64,000 bases of DNA from Gracilimonas sp. (GCA_022450045.1 JAKURD010000005.1:62001-126000); one strand, 5' to 3'. Counted from the stretch's first letter, positions 35,367 to 45,286 are shown. A program made the numbers and translations. The notes: generated by a model from the sequence alone, not told the origin.

Positions 35367-36740
35367 ATGGAAACAAAAAAATCATCAACCAAAAAAACAC
35401 TTTTTTGGGTTGGAGGCGTTTTAGGGGTAATTATTATATTGGGACTTATTCTTAGGGTCACAGGTGTAATTGGAACCGAAGACACCGGGAAAGAAGTTGA
35501 AACAGCCACGGCTAAATTGAAGACGATAACGCAATTGGTCTCAGCATCCGGTAAAGTACAGCCGGAAATCGAAGTTATAATCCGACCTGATGTATCAGGA
35601 GAGATCATTGAATTGGCAGTTAATGAAGGAGATTTCGTTCGTGAAGGGGATCTTCTTGTTCGTATCAAACCCGATATATACCAGGCTCAGATCGATAATC
35701 TAAATGCGGCATTGCTAACCCAAAAAGCACGGTTTGAACAAACTCGTGCAGCCCTTATCCGTGCTGAGGCAGCTTATAAGAGAGACAAAACTTTGTACGA
35801 GAAAAACCTGATATCAGAAATGGAGTATATCCAGTCCAAGTCTGAATTCGATTCCCAAACCGCAAGTCTTAACGCGGCAAAGTATCAAATCCAAAGTGCA
35901 GAGGCTCAGTTGCGGCAGGCAAAAGAAGAGCTTGAGCAAACTGTGATCCGTGCTCCTCAGAATGGAACCGTTACAGGTTTGGCGGTAGAAGAAGGGGAGC
36001 GTGTGTTAGGAAATGCCCAAATGGCAGGAACAGAGATGATGAGAGTTTCTTTATTGGACCGGATGGAAGTGTTGGTTGAAGTGAACGAGAATGACATCGT
36101 AAATGTGAATTATGCAGATACCACAAGGATTGAAGTGGATGCTTATCCTGAACGTAATTTCAATGGAGTAGTTACTGAAATTGCAAATTCAGCACGTGTT
36201 ACCGGTAGTGGTACCAATGAGCAGGTAACCAATTATCAGGTTAAAGTCCGCATTGTTACACCGCATAACCTGGATAGCAGCTCTGAGCAAATGGTTCGTT
36301 CCGAGACATCCGAAGATCCTGAGAAAATGTTTGTGCCAAACTTCAGACCGGGAATGTCTGCAACGGTAGATATTGAAACACAAACAGCTGTTAATGTAGT
36401 ATCAGTTCCTATTCAGGCGGTTACGGTTCGTGATTTTGCGGAAGATCGTGCTTCTGAAAATGAACAATCAGATTCAGCAGAAATTATGTTAACAAGCAGT
36501 CAGGACGAAGGTCTTGTCATTCAGGAAGAAGATATCCGTAAAGTGGTTTTTGTCGTAAAGGATGGTAAAGCGGTGCGAAAAGAAGTTGAAACCGGTATCA
36601 GTGATAATTCTCATATCCAGATACTTTCAGGTTTGGAGGCAGGAGAAGAAGTTGTGATCGGGAGTTACAGAACGCTTTCAAACAGCCTCAATGATGGCGA
36701 CAATGTAAAAGTAAATAACAAATTAGCAGCTATAAATTAA
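35367..36740 (+). CDS. MacA/HlyD-type periplasmic adaptor
   Basis: Membrane-fusion protein of 457 residues. It has one N-terminal span (about 11-31), a lipoyl-like half (SASGKVQPEIEVIIRPDVSG), a coiled-coil hairpin (about 100-190), the second lipoyl half (VIRAPQNGTVTGLAVEEGERV) and beta-barrel and membrane-proximal domains. It links an inner-membrane ABC exporter to TolC. It sits between tolC-like and ATPase genes, so a MacA role is well supported. Confidence 0.93.
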   Translation: METKKSSTKKTLFWVGGVLGVIIILGLILRVTGVIGTEDTGKEVETATAKLKTITQLVSASGKVQPEIEVIIRPDVSGEIIELAVNEGDFVREGDLLVRIKPDIYQAQIDNLNAALLTQKARFEQTRAALIRAEAAYKRDKTLYEKNLISEMEYIQSKSEFDSQTASLNAAKYQIQSAEAQLRQAKEELEQTVIRAPQNGTVTGLAVEEGERVLGNAQMAGTEMMRVSLLDRMEVLVEVNENDIVNVNYADTTRIEVDAYPERNFNGVVTEIANSARVTGSGTNEQVTNYQVKVRIVTPHNLDSSSEQMVRSETSEDPEKMFVPNFRPGMSATVDIETQTAVNVVSVPIQAVTVRDFAEDRASENEQSDSAEIMLTSSQDEGLVIQEEDIRKVVFVVKDGKAVRKEVETGISDNSHIQILSGLEAGEEVVIGSYRTLSNSLNDGDNVKVNNKLAAIN

Positions 36741-36746
36741 TTACCC

Positions 36747-37469
36747 ATGACTAAGAAACCGGTCATTCAGATCACTGATCTTACAAAAGTGTACCAAATG
36801 GGACATACCGAGGTGCACGCACTTGCGGGTGTCAGCTTTGATGTGATAGAAAACGAATATATTGCGATCATGGGGCCTTCCGGCTCCGGTAAATCAACGC
36901 TGATGAATATGATCGGCTGCCTGGATACACCAACATCCGGTGAATATATCCTCAACAATAACCGGGTTAGTGAAATGGATGATGCCGAACTTGCTGAGGT
37001 TCGCAACCGTGAGATCGGATTTGTATTTCAGACTTTCAACTTGCTCCCAAGGACTTCCTGCCTTGCCAATGTTGAACTCCCTTTGATCTATGCCGGGATG
37101 AGATCTGCTGACCGAAAAGAACAGGCACGGGAAGTACTAACTAAAGTTGGACTTGGGGACAGGGTAGATCACAAGCCAAATGAACTTTCAGGCGGCCAGC
37201 GCCAGCGTGTGGCGATTGCGAGAGCCCTGGTGAATAATCCCTCCATTTTATTAGCGGATGAGCCTACAGGTAACCTGGATACTAAGACAGGGGAAGAGAT
37301 CATGTTGCTCTTTGAAGAACTTTACCGACAGGGAAATACGATCATTGTTGTGACTCACGAGCAGGAAATCGCAGATCATGCCCGGCGCATTGTCAGGCTT
37401 CGGGATGGATTGATAGAAACAGATCAAGTCGTTGAAGTTCCTGTATTAGCAGAATACCAGTTTGCCTAA
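36747..37469 (+). CDS. MacB/LolD-type ABC transporter ATPase
   Basis: ATPase of 240 residues. Walker A is [12 protein letters not shown], the signature is [15 protein letters not shown], Walker B is [12 protein letters not shown], and the H-loop is [12 protein letters not shown]. The MacB/LolD subgroup is shown by the Q-loop [11 protein letters not shown]. No permease gene is attached. The MacB-like permeases at 30-32.6 kb are the natural partners. A strong terminator follows. Confidence 0.94.
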   Translation: MTKKPVIQITDLTKVYQMGHTEVHALAGVSFDVIENEYIAIMGPSGSGKSTLMNMIGCLDTPTSGEYILNNNRVSEMDDAELAEVRNREIGFVFQTFNLLPRTSCLANVELPLIYAGMRSADRKEQAREVLTKVGLGDRVDHKPNELSGGQRQRVAIARALVNNPSILLADEPTGNLDTKTGEEIMLLFEELYRQGNTIIVVTHEQEIADHARRIVRLRDGLIETDQVVEVPVLAEYQFA

Positions 37470-37493
37470 TGACAATAAAAAATTACCAGAAAC

Positions 37494-37524
37494 AAAAAAG
37501 GCGCTCTGTGAGCGCTTTTTTTTT
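37494..37524. terminator. Rho-independent terminator, bidirectional
   Basis: GCGCTC-TGT-GAGCGC (37501-37515) is flanked by a run of A on the left and nine Ts on the right. It ends the tolC-adaptor-ATPase operon, and can also serve the convergent minus-strand gene. Confidence 0.9.
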
Positions 37525-37550
37525 GATGTAAAAATTTAGAACAGGATCTT

Positions 37551-38633
37551 TTATCTAAAGCTGATTCCTATGCCTGCATTGGCTGTAAAGTAGTTAGCCA
37601 GGGTAGCTTCGCCGTAGAAAGCTAATACGCCAAGTCTGAACCTAAACCCACCTAAGAGGTGAACAGAGCTTTCACTATCGAGACCAAATGAAACCGGATC
37701 TGAGACAACATTATAGAAGGTTTGACCAGCTACATCTGTATTTACGGGGTAGTCACCGGTAATATCCAGATCAAGTGATGCAGTTTGATACCCAACACCT
37801 CCGTAAACAGAGATAAGAGGTAAAGACTTACCAACCAATGCATTCATAACAAATGAATTGAATTGTGTTTCCAGCACTTGCTCACTGAAATCCGGATTTG
37901 GGTTACTGGTAAGTGATGGATCATTTGGATTTCGGGCACCTTGTGATGGTACATCCAGGTTAGCATTCACTGTCATGCTGTTAAAACCAAGCATTACGGA
38001 AATATCAACTGGTATTACTGCACTTGCAGGCAGCCATTGAGTAATGTCATGCTTAATAGCTCCACCAATAAGCCCAACATTACCATAATCCTCAATTTCA
38101 GTTTTAGGGAAAAAACGTACGGTTACATCTGTTCCTTTAATGAGCCCAAGACTTGCCTGGACAATAGGGGCAGGTACAGCGGAAAATCCGGAACCCTGGG
38201 GCATATTAAATCTGGCTATTTCATTTCCATTCTCTTTTACAACTAATTCAGTGCCGATTGTATTTTCACCTGCTATTGTTGGAGTAACAGGGTTTTCACC
38301 AGCAGCAACTTCGATCTTTTGCAAATTTAGAGATGAAATATCAAAAGACTGATTTTTTGTTGGTACAAAAGCAAGTGAAGGCCGTATTTGAAGACTAAAA
38401 CCTAAAGTTTTTTTAGGTGCTGCAGATTCCGTCCAACCGGCATTTAAGCCGGTTCCAAATCCAGTTGGAAAAGGTCGTAAATATTCTTTTGTTAAAACAG
38501 TAGCATCCTCCGCACCGGCTCGTAATACTTCGCCAATATCTCCAATTTGAGCTTGTACACTACCGACCGTAGCAATACTTATGACCATTAGGGCACATAA
38601 GCTTTTTATTATTTTTTTGTATCTGTTAATCAT
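37551..38633 (-). CDS. Predicted outer-membrane beta-barrel protein (DUF6588-like)
   Basis: Signal peptide up to about residue 28 (cleavage after VQA). The 360-residue protein is rich in alternating beta strands and ends in ANAGIGISFR. The regular strand pattern (GLNAGWTES, QASLGLIKGTDVTVRFFP, SVHLLGGFRFRLG) suggests a small barrel. It looks like the DUF6588 family; the role is unknown. It is monocistronic. Confidence 0.72.
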   Translation of the reverse strand: MINRYKKIIKSLCALMVISIATVGSVQAQIGDIGEVLRAGAEDATVLTKEYLRPFPTGFGTGLNAGWTESAAPKKTLGFSLQIRPSLAFVPTKNQSFDISSLNLQKIEVAAGENPVTPTIAGENTIGTELVVKENGNEIARFNMPQGSGFSAVPAPIVQASLGLIKGTDVTVRFFPKTEIEDYGNVGLIGGAIKHDITQWLPASAVIPVDISVMLGFNSMTVNANLDVPSQGARNPNDPSLTSNPNPDFSEQVLETQFNSFVMNALVGKSLPLISVYGGVGYQTASLDLDITGDYPVNTDVAGQTFYNVVSDPVSFGLDSESSVHLLGGFRFRLGVLAFYGEATLANYFTANAGIGISFR

Positions 38634-38726
38634 TTGTATTCCTTGATTGTTGTTTTTTTGTTATATGCTAATATGTGGATAATTTATGAGATAGGGAAGA
38701 CTAAATTTGAGTTGCAAATGCCATAT

Positions 38727-39632
38727 TTAAAGTGAATCGAGCATATTTAGATAAGACTGATACCTGCTGGCCGCGATTTCACCTCGTTCGTAAGCTTCTG
38801 CAACTCCACACTTTGGCTCGTGTGCATGGGTACAATTACTAAACTGGCAATATTCTCTGGGTTCAAGCATTTCCGGGAAGAACAGAGACAGTTCCCACGG
38901 TTCAATATTAACGAGCCCGAATTCACGAATACCAGGAGTATCAGCAATATAGCCTCCGAAGCTAAGTGGGATTAGCCGGGCAAAGGTAGTAGTGTGCTTC
39001 CCTTTATTTGAAAAATCAGAAACCTCATTTACCTTAAGATCAAAGGAGGGATCAATAGCATTTATTAAACTGGTTTTGCCAACGCCAGAAGGGCCAATAA
39101 AAGCAGAAGTCTTTTTTTCCAGCAGCTTCTTTAGTTTTTTAAGTGATTCCTCATCTTCAATACTGGTGGTTAAAAATTCGTAGCCCAGACCGGTATATAG
39201 ATCTCTGAGCTCTTCTGCAAAAGCTTTGCCACCGCTTTTTGCCAGATCCATTTTATTAATGATGATCACGGGCTTCACTTCATAAGCTTCACAAGTAACT
39301 AAAAATCGATCAATGAAGCCCTCCTTAACCTGTGGCTTTTTTATGGATTGAACGACACAAGCTTGATCTAAATTGGAAACAAGGATCTGTTCTCCTCTTT
39401 TGCCATGTGTTGCCTGACGGGTGATGTAATTTTCACGCTGGTAGATCTTTTCAATGCTTCCGGACCCATCATCATTTAGGGCAATATCCACCAAATCTCC
39501 CACGGCGATAGGGTTGGTTACTTTTTTATTTTCCAGGCGAAAGCGCCCCGGAAGTCGGGATTCCATAACTTTTTCTCCGGTATCTACGAGATACCAGCTT
39601 CCGGTAGATTGTATGACACGTCCTTTTTGCAT
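38727..39632 (-). CDS. rsgA: Ribosome small-subunit assembly GTPase RsgA
   Basis: Circularly permuted GTPase that helps mature the 30S subunit. An N-terminal OB domain is followed by G4 INKMDLA, G1 GPSGVGKTSLIN and G3 DTPGIREFG, then a zinc-binding tail CQFSNCTHAHEPKC. Length 301 is normal. It is preceded on the other strand by the UbiA-like gene. Confidence 0.96.
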   Translation of the reverse strand: MQKGRVIQSTGSWYLVDTGEKVMESRLPGRFRLENKKVTNPIAVGDLVDIALNDDGSGSIEKIYQRENYITRQATHGKRGEQILVSNLDQACVVQSIKKPQVKEGFIDRFLVTCEAYEVKPVIIINKMDLAKSGGKAFAEELRDLYTGLGYEFLTTSIEDEESLKKLKKLLEKKTSAFIGPSGVGKTSLINAIDPSFDLKVNEVSDFSNKGKHTTTFARLIPLSFGGYIADTPGIREFGLVNIEPWELSLFFPEMLEPREYCQFSNCTHAHEPKCGVAEAYERGEIAASRYQSYLNMLDSL

Positions 39633-39737
39633 GCGCCAAAAATAAGGAAGAAGTGCGGATTAACAAGTATATAATCAGAACTTTATAGATTACCAAGAAT
39701 GTTATGATTTCATATCAATGCTCTCTAAGTTCTGCCT

Positions 39738-40547
39738 ATGAAATTTGTGTATTCTATTTTTAGGTTTTATATCCAAAGCAGTATGCACGTAGCCCTTGCT
39801 GTAACGTGCCTGGCTGTGGTAACAGTCTTTGAATTTGGCTTTGTACCTGAACCTGCATTGCTGCTGTTTATCTTCTTTGGAACCATAGTTGGATATAACT
39901 TTGTAAAGTATGCAGGCATATCCAATCAGCATAACCTGAGTATCACGCCCTATATAAACCTGATAAGAGGTTTCTCTGTCTTGTGTTTGGCAGGGGCCGC
40001 ATATTTTGGCTTGATGCTTCCAATGAATGTACTTATCACCGTCGGTATATGTGGGGGATTAACGCTTTTGTACGCCATTCCTTTTTATAAAAGCCGAAAT
40101 CTGAGAAGCCAGAATGGAATTAAAATCTTTATCATAGCAATGGTTTGGATAGGGGTAGCTGTTTTGCTTCCTCTTGAATATCATAACCTGAATTTCAGGC
40201 CAAAGGTATTTTATCAGTGTTTGGAAATCTTTTTCTTTGTGATAGCACTGATCCTTCCTTTTGAGATCAGGGATCTGAAATATGATAAAACTGAATTGGG
40301 AACACTTCCCCAAAAACTGGGAGTTTCAAAAACGAAATGGCTGGGTGTGATACTTTTAGCAGGTGCAGGAATTTTAGCCTTTAATCAAAATTATGTGGCT
40401 GATGCGCATTTATTCGCAAGCTTGACCACCTTTGGTTTAACTCTGATACTGGTGTTGGGAGCAAAAGAAGAACAGGGCCGATTTTACGCTTCGTTCTTTG
40501 TGGAAAGTATGCCAATCGTGTGGTTGTTTCTCATGCTATGGTTTTAA
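39738..40547 (+). CDS. UbiA-like membrane protein with degenerate first Asp motif
   Basis: Protein of 269 residues with about eight membrane spans. The second prenyltransferase motif is partly kept (IRDLKYDKTELGTLPQKLG, like DxxxD...TLP). The first motif, normally NDxxDxxxD, reads NFVKYAGISNQ, so the Mg-binding aspartates are missing. It may not be an active prenyltransferase. Its start is divergent from rsgA, and its end is convergent with rlmD. Confidence 0.68.
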   Translation: MKFVYSIFRFYIQSSMHVALAVTCLAVVTVFEFGFVPEPALLLFIFFGTIVGYNFVKYAGISNQHNLSITPYINLIRGFSVLCLAGAAYFGLMLPMNVLITVGICGGLTLLYAIPFYKSRNLRSQNGIKIFIIAMVWIGVAVLLPLEYHNLNFRPKVFYQCLEIFFFVIALILPFEIRDLKYDKTELGTLPQKLGVSKTKWLGVILLAGAGILAFNQNYVADAHLFASLTTFGLTLILVLGAKEEQGRFYASFFVESMPIVWLFLMLWF

Positions 40548-40568
40548 TTGAGATCTTTATTTATAAAA

Positions 40569-41978
40569 CTAATTTCTCAGCTTCAGTTTAGCCACAGCCT
40601 CAATATGATAGGTTTGAGGAAACATGTCCACGGGCTGAACTTCTTCAATTTCATACACTGAATTCAATTCTTTAAGATCTCTGGCCATGGTAGAACTGTT
40701 GCAGCTCACATAAACAATTTTGGGTACTTTAAGCTCGCATAACCGCTTAACTACATCAGGATGCATTCCTGCTCGCGGGGGGTCAGTAATAAGCACATTT
40801 GGAGCTCCGTATTCGTCAACCACCTCTTGAGTAAACACATCCTTCATATCTCCTTTAATGAAAGAGACATTCTTGACTCCATTCTCTTCAGCATTAAACT
40901 TTGCATTCTTCACCGCCACATCAACCAGCTCAATTCCAAGAACGTGTTTTGCGGGCTTACTCATGAATAAGCTCAAGGTTCCTACTCCGCAATACAAATC
41001 ATACACAATGTCGCCATCTTTTAAACCGGCGTAATTTCGGGCAATTTCATACAGGGTCTCAGCTTGAGCCGTATTCGTTTGGAAGAAGGCGTTAGGATGT
41101 ATTTTGAAAGTGAATTCGCCGATCTTATCTACGATAAAACCAGGGCCGTGTAAAACATGTTGAAACCTTCCGACAGCTGTAGGACTTTTGGTATCATTCA
41201 CATTATTTATAACCGTAGTGATGAATGGAAACTCTTTCAATAAAGCCTCACTCATTTTCTTCATTATATCCTGATCATCCTTGTAGGTCACCAGATTTAC
41301 CATGAAATCATCGGTGTGATAGGAATTACGAATCATAATGTGGCGCAAAAAACCGGAATCTTCAAACGTATCGTAAGGAGTAATTCCGTTCTTAATGCAG
41401 TAGTTTCGAATGAAATCTAATATTTCAAATGATTCCGGCACCTGAAGATGACATTCTTTTAAGTTCAGGATCTTATCAAATCTGCCGGGTGCATGGAGTC
41501 CGGCAGCAAAAGCAGAATCATCCACATATTCATCACGCTGGATTTCCTCTTCGGTCAACCACCGTCGGGAGCTTATACTGTATTCCATTTTGTTGCGATA
41601 GTAAAATTCTTTCTCGGCACCTACACCGGTTTTAACAATGGAATCATCCAGGTGACCGATACGACTCATGTGGTCACGAACTTGTTGTGTTTTATACTCA
41701 AGCTGTTTTTTATAAGGGATATGCTGCCAGCTGCATCCTCCGCAAACGCTGGCATGCCGACACTTTGGTTGAATGCGATGAGGACTGGGTTCGAGGATCT
41801 CAAGGAGTTTGGCCTCGCGGTGCTTTTTCTTTTTTTTGATGATTCGAGCTTTCACTTTATCACCGGGTGTTGTGTTCGGCACAAAAACGGCAAGGCCGTC
41901 AACTTTTGCTAATCCTTTTCCTTTAAATGCGGCATCAATGATATCTAATTCCACTTCCTGACCTTTTTTTAGCGCCAT
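40569..41978 (-). CDS. rlmD: 23S rRNA (uracil-C5)-methyltransferase RlmD
   Basis: RumA-family enzyme. It has an N-terminal TRAM domain (GLAVFVPNTTPGDKVKARI), an iron-sulfur cluster motif CRHASVCGGCSWQHI, a SAM site DLYCGVGTLSLFM and catalytic Cys in VYVSCNSSTMARDL. The target is 23S rRNA uracil, RlmD or RlmCD type. It lies 3 bases after the cNMP-binding gene, so the two form one unit. Confidence 0.92.
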   Translation of the reverse strand: MALKKGQEVELDIIDAAFKGKGLAKVDGLAVFVPNTTPGDKVKARIIKKKKKHREAKLLEILEPSPHRIQPKCRHASVCGGCSWQHIPYKKQLEYKTQQVRDHMSRIGHLDDSIVKTGVGAEKEFYYRNKMEYSISSRRWLTEEEIQRDEYVDDSAFAAGLHAPGRFDKILNLKECHLQVPESFEILDFIRNYCIKNGITPYDTFEDSGFLRHIMIRNSYHTDDFMVNLVTYKDDQDIMKKMSEALLKEFPFITTVINNVNDTKSPTAVGRFQHVLHGPGFIVDKIGEFTFKIHPNAFFQTNTAQAETLYEIARNYAGLKDGDIVYDLYCGVGTLSLFMSKPAKHVLGIELVDVAVKNAKFNAEENGVKNVSFIKGDMKDVFTQEVVDEYGAPNVLITDPPRAGMHPDVVKRLCELKVPKIVYVSCNSSTMARDLKELNSVYEIEEVQPVDMFPQTYHIEAVAKLKLRN

Positions 41979-41981
41979 AAT

Positions 41982-42530
41982 CTATGCGGATTCCTCGCGA
42001 CTTTCTTCGTAATACGTTTTAAATTGAATATTCAATGCCACTTGTTCCCCTGCCAATTCTGCCAGTTTCTCTGCTGTTGTTTCAAGTTGGCGAAGGGCAA
42101 TATTAGTAAGTGTTTGCAAAAATTTAACGGCAATTTGTGGGTGCCGGTCCCTCAGTACTTCAAAATCAGGTTTAAAGAATCCCAGCAGATCACAATCAGT
42201 CATGCATTTAGCCGATGATTTTCGCCGGAGATTATACCCGATGGAAAGGGCACCAAAGCTATCCGGTGACTTGAGTTCCAGTTGAGTAATGAGTTCATCA
42301 GGAGCTTCCTGATCAGGGGTACCGATAGTAAGCTGTATGTTCCCGCTTTCAATAAAGTACATACCAGTCCCGGGGTCATTTTTATAGAATACATATTCGC
42401 CTTCTTTGTAACTCCGGCGATGGCAAAGTTGTAAGAACTCATAACGTTCAGCCGGATTCAGATTAGCCAGGAAAGTTGACTTGAAGACAATGTTAGACTG
42501 ATCTTTTAGATGTTTTAATTTATCAAACAT
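41982..42530 (-). CDS. Cyclic-nucleotide-binding-domain protein without DNA-binding domain
   Basis: From the ATG at 42530 it has 182 residues. A CRP-like beta-roll (YKEGEYVFYKNDPGTGMYFI, then DSFGALSIGYNLRRKSSA) is followed by helices (FLQTLTNIALRQLETTAEKLAEL), with no helix-turn-helix. It thus resembles a stand-alone sensor domain. The longer form to 42638 would overlap the Omp85 gene. Ligand unknown. Confidence 0.8.
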   Translation of the reverse strand: MFDKLKHLKDQSNIVFKSTFLANLNPAERYEFLQLCHRRSYKEGEYVFYKNDPGTGMYFIESGNIQLTIGTPDQEAPDELITQLELKSPDSFGALSIGYNLRRKSSAKCMTDCDLLGFFKPDFEVLRDRHPQIAVKFLQTLTNIALRQLETTAEKLAELAGEQVALNIQFKTYYEESREESA

Positions 42531-42546
42531 AGCACCTGTTATTAGG

Positions 42547-44967
42547 TTAAAAGGAATGACCGATACCGAAGCTGAAATATAGTTGCTTATTGTTAAACCA
42601 ACCAGCCTGAAGGTCATGCAACCTGAACGTAAAATCAAACCTGACTACCACATATTCCCAATCGAGGCGAAGGCCGGGGCCGCTGCCTACAGCTATTTGG
42701 TTATAGAAATTGTCAAACTTGAAGCGGCCTCGTTCCAATCGGTCTTCATTGTTTTCATCCCTGAAATCGTTTTGAGGGCCGTACCAGATGTTGCCGGCAT
42801 CGGCAAAGAGGGCAGCATACCAGTTAGCGCCAAGAAAATCTCGGATGAAAGTCTGTCGTAATTCGGTATAGGCAGCCAGTTTAATTTCACCCCCAGGAAT
42901 GCTCACATTATCCGTGGAAATATCACCAGGGCCAAGCTGAAATGGTGCCCAGCCTCTGATGTCATTACTGCCGCCGGCAAAGAATCTCCTGTTAAGTGGA
43001 ATTGAGGCAGAACCTCCATAGGGTTGTGCAAATCCGCCGAATAACCTCCACGCAAGTACACCGGTATTTGAGATGGGATAGTATCGCCTGTAATCTGCTG
43101 AAAGTTTAAAAAACCGGCTATATCTCAAACTGTTGTCACTGAGTTTGAATAAACTGGGAACATTTCCTTCCAATGTACCCGGAGTGGTGATATGTTTATC
43201 AATGAGGTAGGGGATATTACCTCCCACTGAAACGGAATATTCACTGAAATACCCACGATTTCTTTTAATAAGATCGGTGTTTTGGCTCCGAAACGTATAT
43301 CGGATTATAGAAGAAACCTGAGGATTGAAGTCTTCCAAAATTCGCTGAAGTACAAAGGAATTTTCTCCAAATTCATTTGTGAGATTTCTGATGTAGGAAT
43401 CAGAAGGATTGGTATCAACCACATCAAGTTCAACAAGGTCTAAGAAACTTGAGAAGTTAGGAGTGTGATTTACTTCATACCGCATATTGAATCCTATGTC
43501 CGAATTGATATCGAAGAGTAGTTGATCGGAACGACTATAGGAAAGAAGGTATCGGGTAACACCGCTTCTAAAACCTGGCCGGTTATCCAGAAATGCAAAA
43601 GGGAAGTTTATACGAGGTACGGAATAATCGGCCCGCAGCTCATAACTCCGGAAAACTGAAGATTGAGTGGCTGTGGTATCGATCTCTTCCAGTACACCGG
43701 GGCTCACAAATTCGAAACTGGCATTTGCTCCAATGGTAAGATTCTCTGCATTTCCAAATACATTATTGTTATTATAATCTATCCCAAAACCGGTTCCATA
43801 TCCATACCGCTTCATCCCGAATACCTCAGAGGAGATGCTGTGTTTTGTGATGATTTGAAGATCAAAGTAAGCCGGGATCTCCTCTTTGCTGTAATCAGGT
43901 TGCGCCTGTTCTTCACGCTGACTAAAACGCCGGATGTATAACATGCCAAGGTTCTGAAATTCATTCACAGTTTCCAGATATAAAGAGTGATTATACGTAT
44001 CGCCCGGCCTAAATAAAATCTGATCATACATAAGCCTGAACTTGGATTGTGCCCCCGGTTCTTTTTGAAGCAAGACAGTGTGCATGGAATCAGCCGTATG
44101 GGGTGGGCCGATAAGGGTATCTTGCTCGGAATAATCAACGGGAGGTTCAGTATCGCTTAGTCGTACTCGCACATCACCAAAAATATAGGTCTTGCCCGGG
44201 CTTATTTGATAGCGGATATCAAGCATATTTGCTTCCGTAGAATCTTCTTTTACCAAAGCGATAACAGAATCGCGCTGAATAGAGGCATATCCATTATTCT
44301 TTAAGAACGTGATGATACGCTGCTGTTCGATACTAAGGTCCTGAGAATTATACTGCCGGTTTACGGTGAAGGTAGTATCATTAATTCGTCCCCGCGTAAG
44401 CTCACTATCGGTAAGAAAATTGAACTTTTTTAGAGGATCGGGGAAATCAGGCATTCCACCGTATGATACGGTTCCGATCTGGTAAGCAGGCCCTTCATCA
44501 ATTATGAATGATACTTCGATTCTGTTGCTTCTGTATTCCACGATAGAGGTATCAACATTCACGTCAAGGTATCCCAGAGATTGATAATAAAGAGACAATC
44601 GTTCCATGTCGTTACCCACAACCTGTCGATTCAGGTAAGCCGGTTCTTCTCCAAATCTGCCGTTAGAGACTTTCCATATAAAATACCAGGGTGTGAACCG
44701 TGGGATGTTTAGAAATTCTCTGTTAGTTCGGGTACGAACCAATGTGGTAAGGGTACGGTCTTTGATATTATCATTGCCGGAGAAACGGACCCGGCGGACA
44801 ACATCTTCCGTATTTGTTTCCTCTTCGATAGTTTGCGCATAAATCGCGTCAGGATAAATAAAATCCATCCATGTACATATACACAGTAAGGAAAAGATTA
44901 TAAGAAGTCGGGGAGTGGATGTTAGCAAGGGTGATACAGAAAAACGATTACCGGGTTTATTTGGCAA
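42547..44967 (-). CDS. Omp85/POTRA outer-membrane assembly protein (BamA/TamA-like)
   Basis: Protein of 806 residues. The start is TTG (44967), giving a signal ending near AIYAQ. POTRA-like repeats occupy about residues 55-370 (RRVRFSGNDNIKDRTL, VSFIIDEGPAYQIGTVSYGG). The C-terminal barrel contains RRFFAGGSNDIRGWAPFQLGPG, the RGW-type loop-6 motif of Omp85 proteins, and ends in FSFGIGHSF with the terminal Phe. It should insert or export outer-membrane proteins. It is first in the unit with the cNMP protein and rlmD. Confidence 0.9.
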   Translation of the reverse strand: MPNKPGNRFSVSPLLTSTPRLLIIFSLLCICTWMDFIYPDAIYAQTIEEETNTEDVVRRVRFSGNDNIKDRTLTTLVRTRTNREFLNIPRFTPWYFIWKVSNGRFGEEPAYLNRQVVGNDMERLSLYYQSLGYLDVNVDTSIVEYRSNRIEVSFIIDEGPAYQIGTVSYGGMPDFPDPLKKFNFLTDSELTRGRINDTTFTVNRQYNSQDLSIEQQRIITFLKNNGYASIQRDSVIALVKEDSTEANMLDIRYQISPGKTYIFGDVRVRLSDTEPPVDYSEQDTLIGPPHTADSMHTVLLQKEPGAQSKFRLMYDQILFRPGDTYNHSLYLETVNEFQNLGMLYIRRFSQREEQAQPDYSKEEIPAYFDLQIITKHSISSEVFGMKRYGYGTGFGIDYNNNNVFGNAENLTIGANASFEFVSPGVLEEIDTTATQSSVFRSYELRADYSVPRINFPFAFLDNRPGFRSGVTRYLLSYSRSDQLLFDINSDIGFNMRYEVNHTPNFSSFLDLVELDVVDTNPSDSYIRNLTNEFGENSFVLQRILEDFNPQVSSIIRYTFRSQNTDLIKRNRGYFSEYSVSVGGNIPYLIDKHITTPGTLEGNVPSLFKLSDNSLRYSRFFKLSADYRRYYPISNTGVLAWRLFGGFAQPYGGSASIPLNRRFFAGGSNDIRGWAPFQLGPGDISTDNVSIPGGEIKLAAYTELRQTFIRDFLGANWYAALFADAGNIWYGPQNDFRDENNEDRLERGRFKFDNFYNQIAVGSGPGLRLDWEYVVVRFDFTFRLHDLQAGWFNNKQLYFSFGIGHSF

Positions 44968-44996
44968 CCGCTGCCTCTGATAAAAGGATTTAATAA

Positions 44997-45251
44997 TTAA
45001 ACGTCGTCGTAGTCGAAGCCTTCGTCTTCTTCGTTATGGAAAAAGTCTTCTTTACGAATGTAATCGGGCCAGATGTCTTCTATACCTTCATATACAGGTT
45101 CTTCACCTTGTTCTATTTCTTCGAGTTCTTCAAGATTAACAATAACCTGGGTAGGCAGGCCATTACGTTCCGCCCATTCAATAAGTTCTTCTCGGGTGGC
45201 CGGGAAGGGGGCGTCATCTAAAGCTGCGGCTAATTCAACAGTCCAAATCAT
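44997..45251 (-). CDS. DUF2795 small acidic protein
   Basis: Very acidic 84-residue protein. The first half (ALDDAPFPATREELIEWAERNG, then QVIVNLEEL) matches the DUF2795 pattern. The C-terminal tail is Asp/Glu-rich. It is divergent from tatA, 152 bases apart. Function unknown. Confidence 0.78.
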   Translation of the reverse strand: MIWTVELAAALDDAPFPATREELIEWAERNGLPTQVIVNLEELEEIEQGEEPVYEGIEDIWPDYIRKEDFFHNEEDEGFDYDDV

Positions 45252-45286
45252 AATTATGTAATTATTTTAAAATGTATGAGTGTAAT

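Noticed and set aside
41493..41912. Plus-strand open frame (139 codons) inside rlmD
   Set aside because: It is antisense to the iron-sulfur and TRAM regions of a clear rlmD gene. The product looks like a composition shadow.
42531..42638. Longer N-terminus for the cNMP-binding protein
   Set aside because: The added codons overlap the end of the Omp85 gene and read as an out-of-frame copy of its coding sequence.
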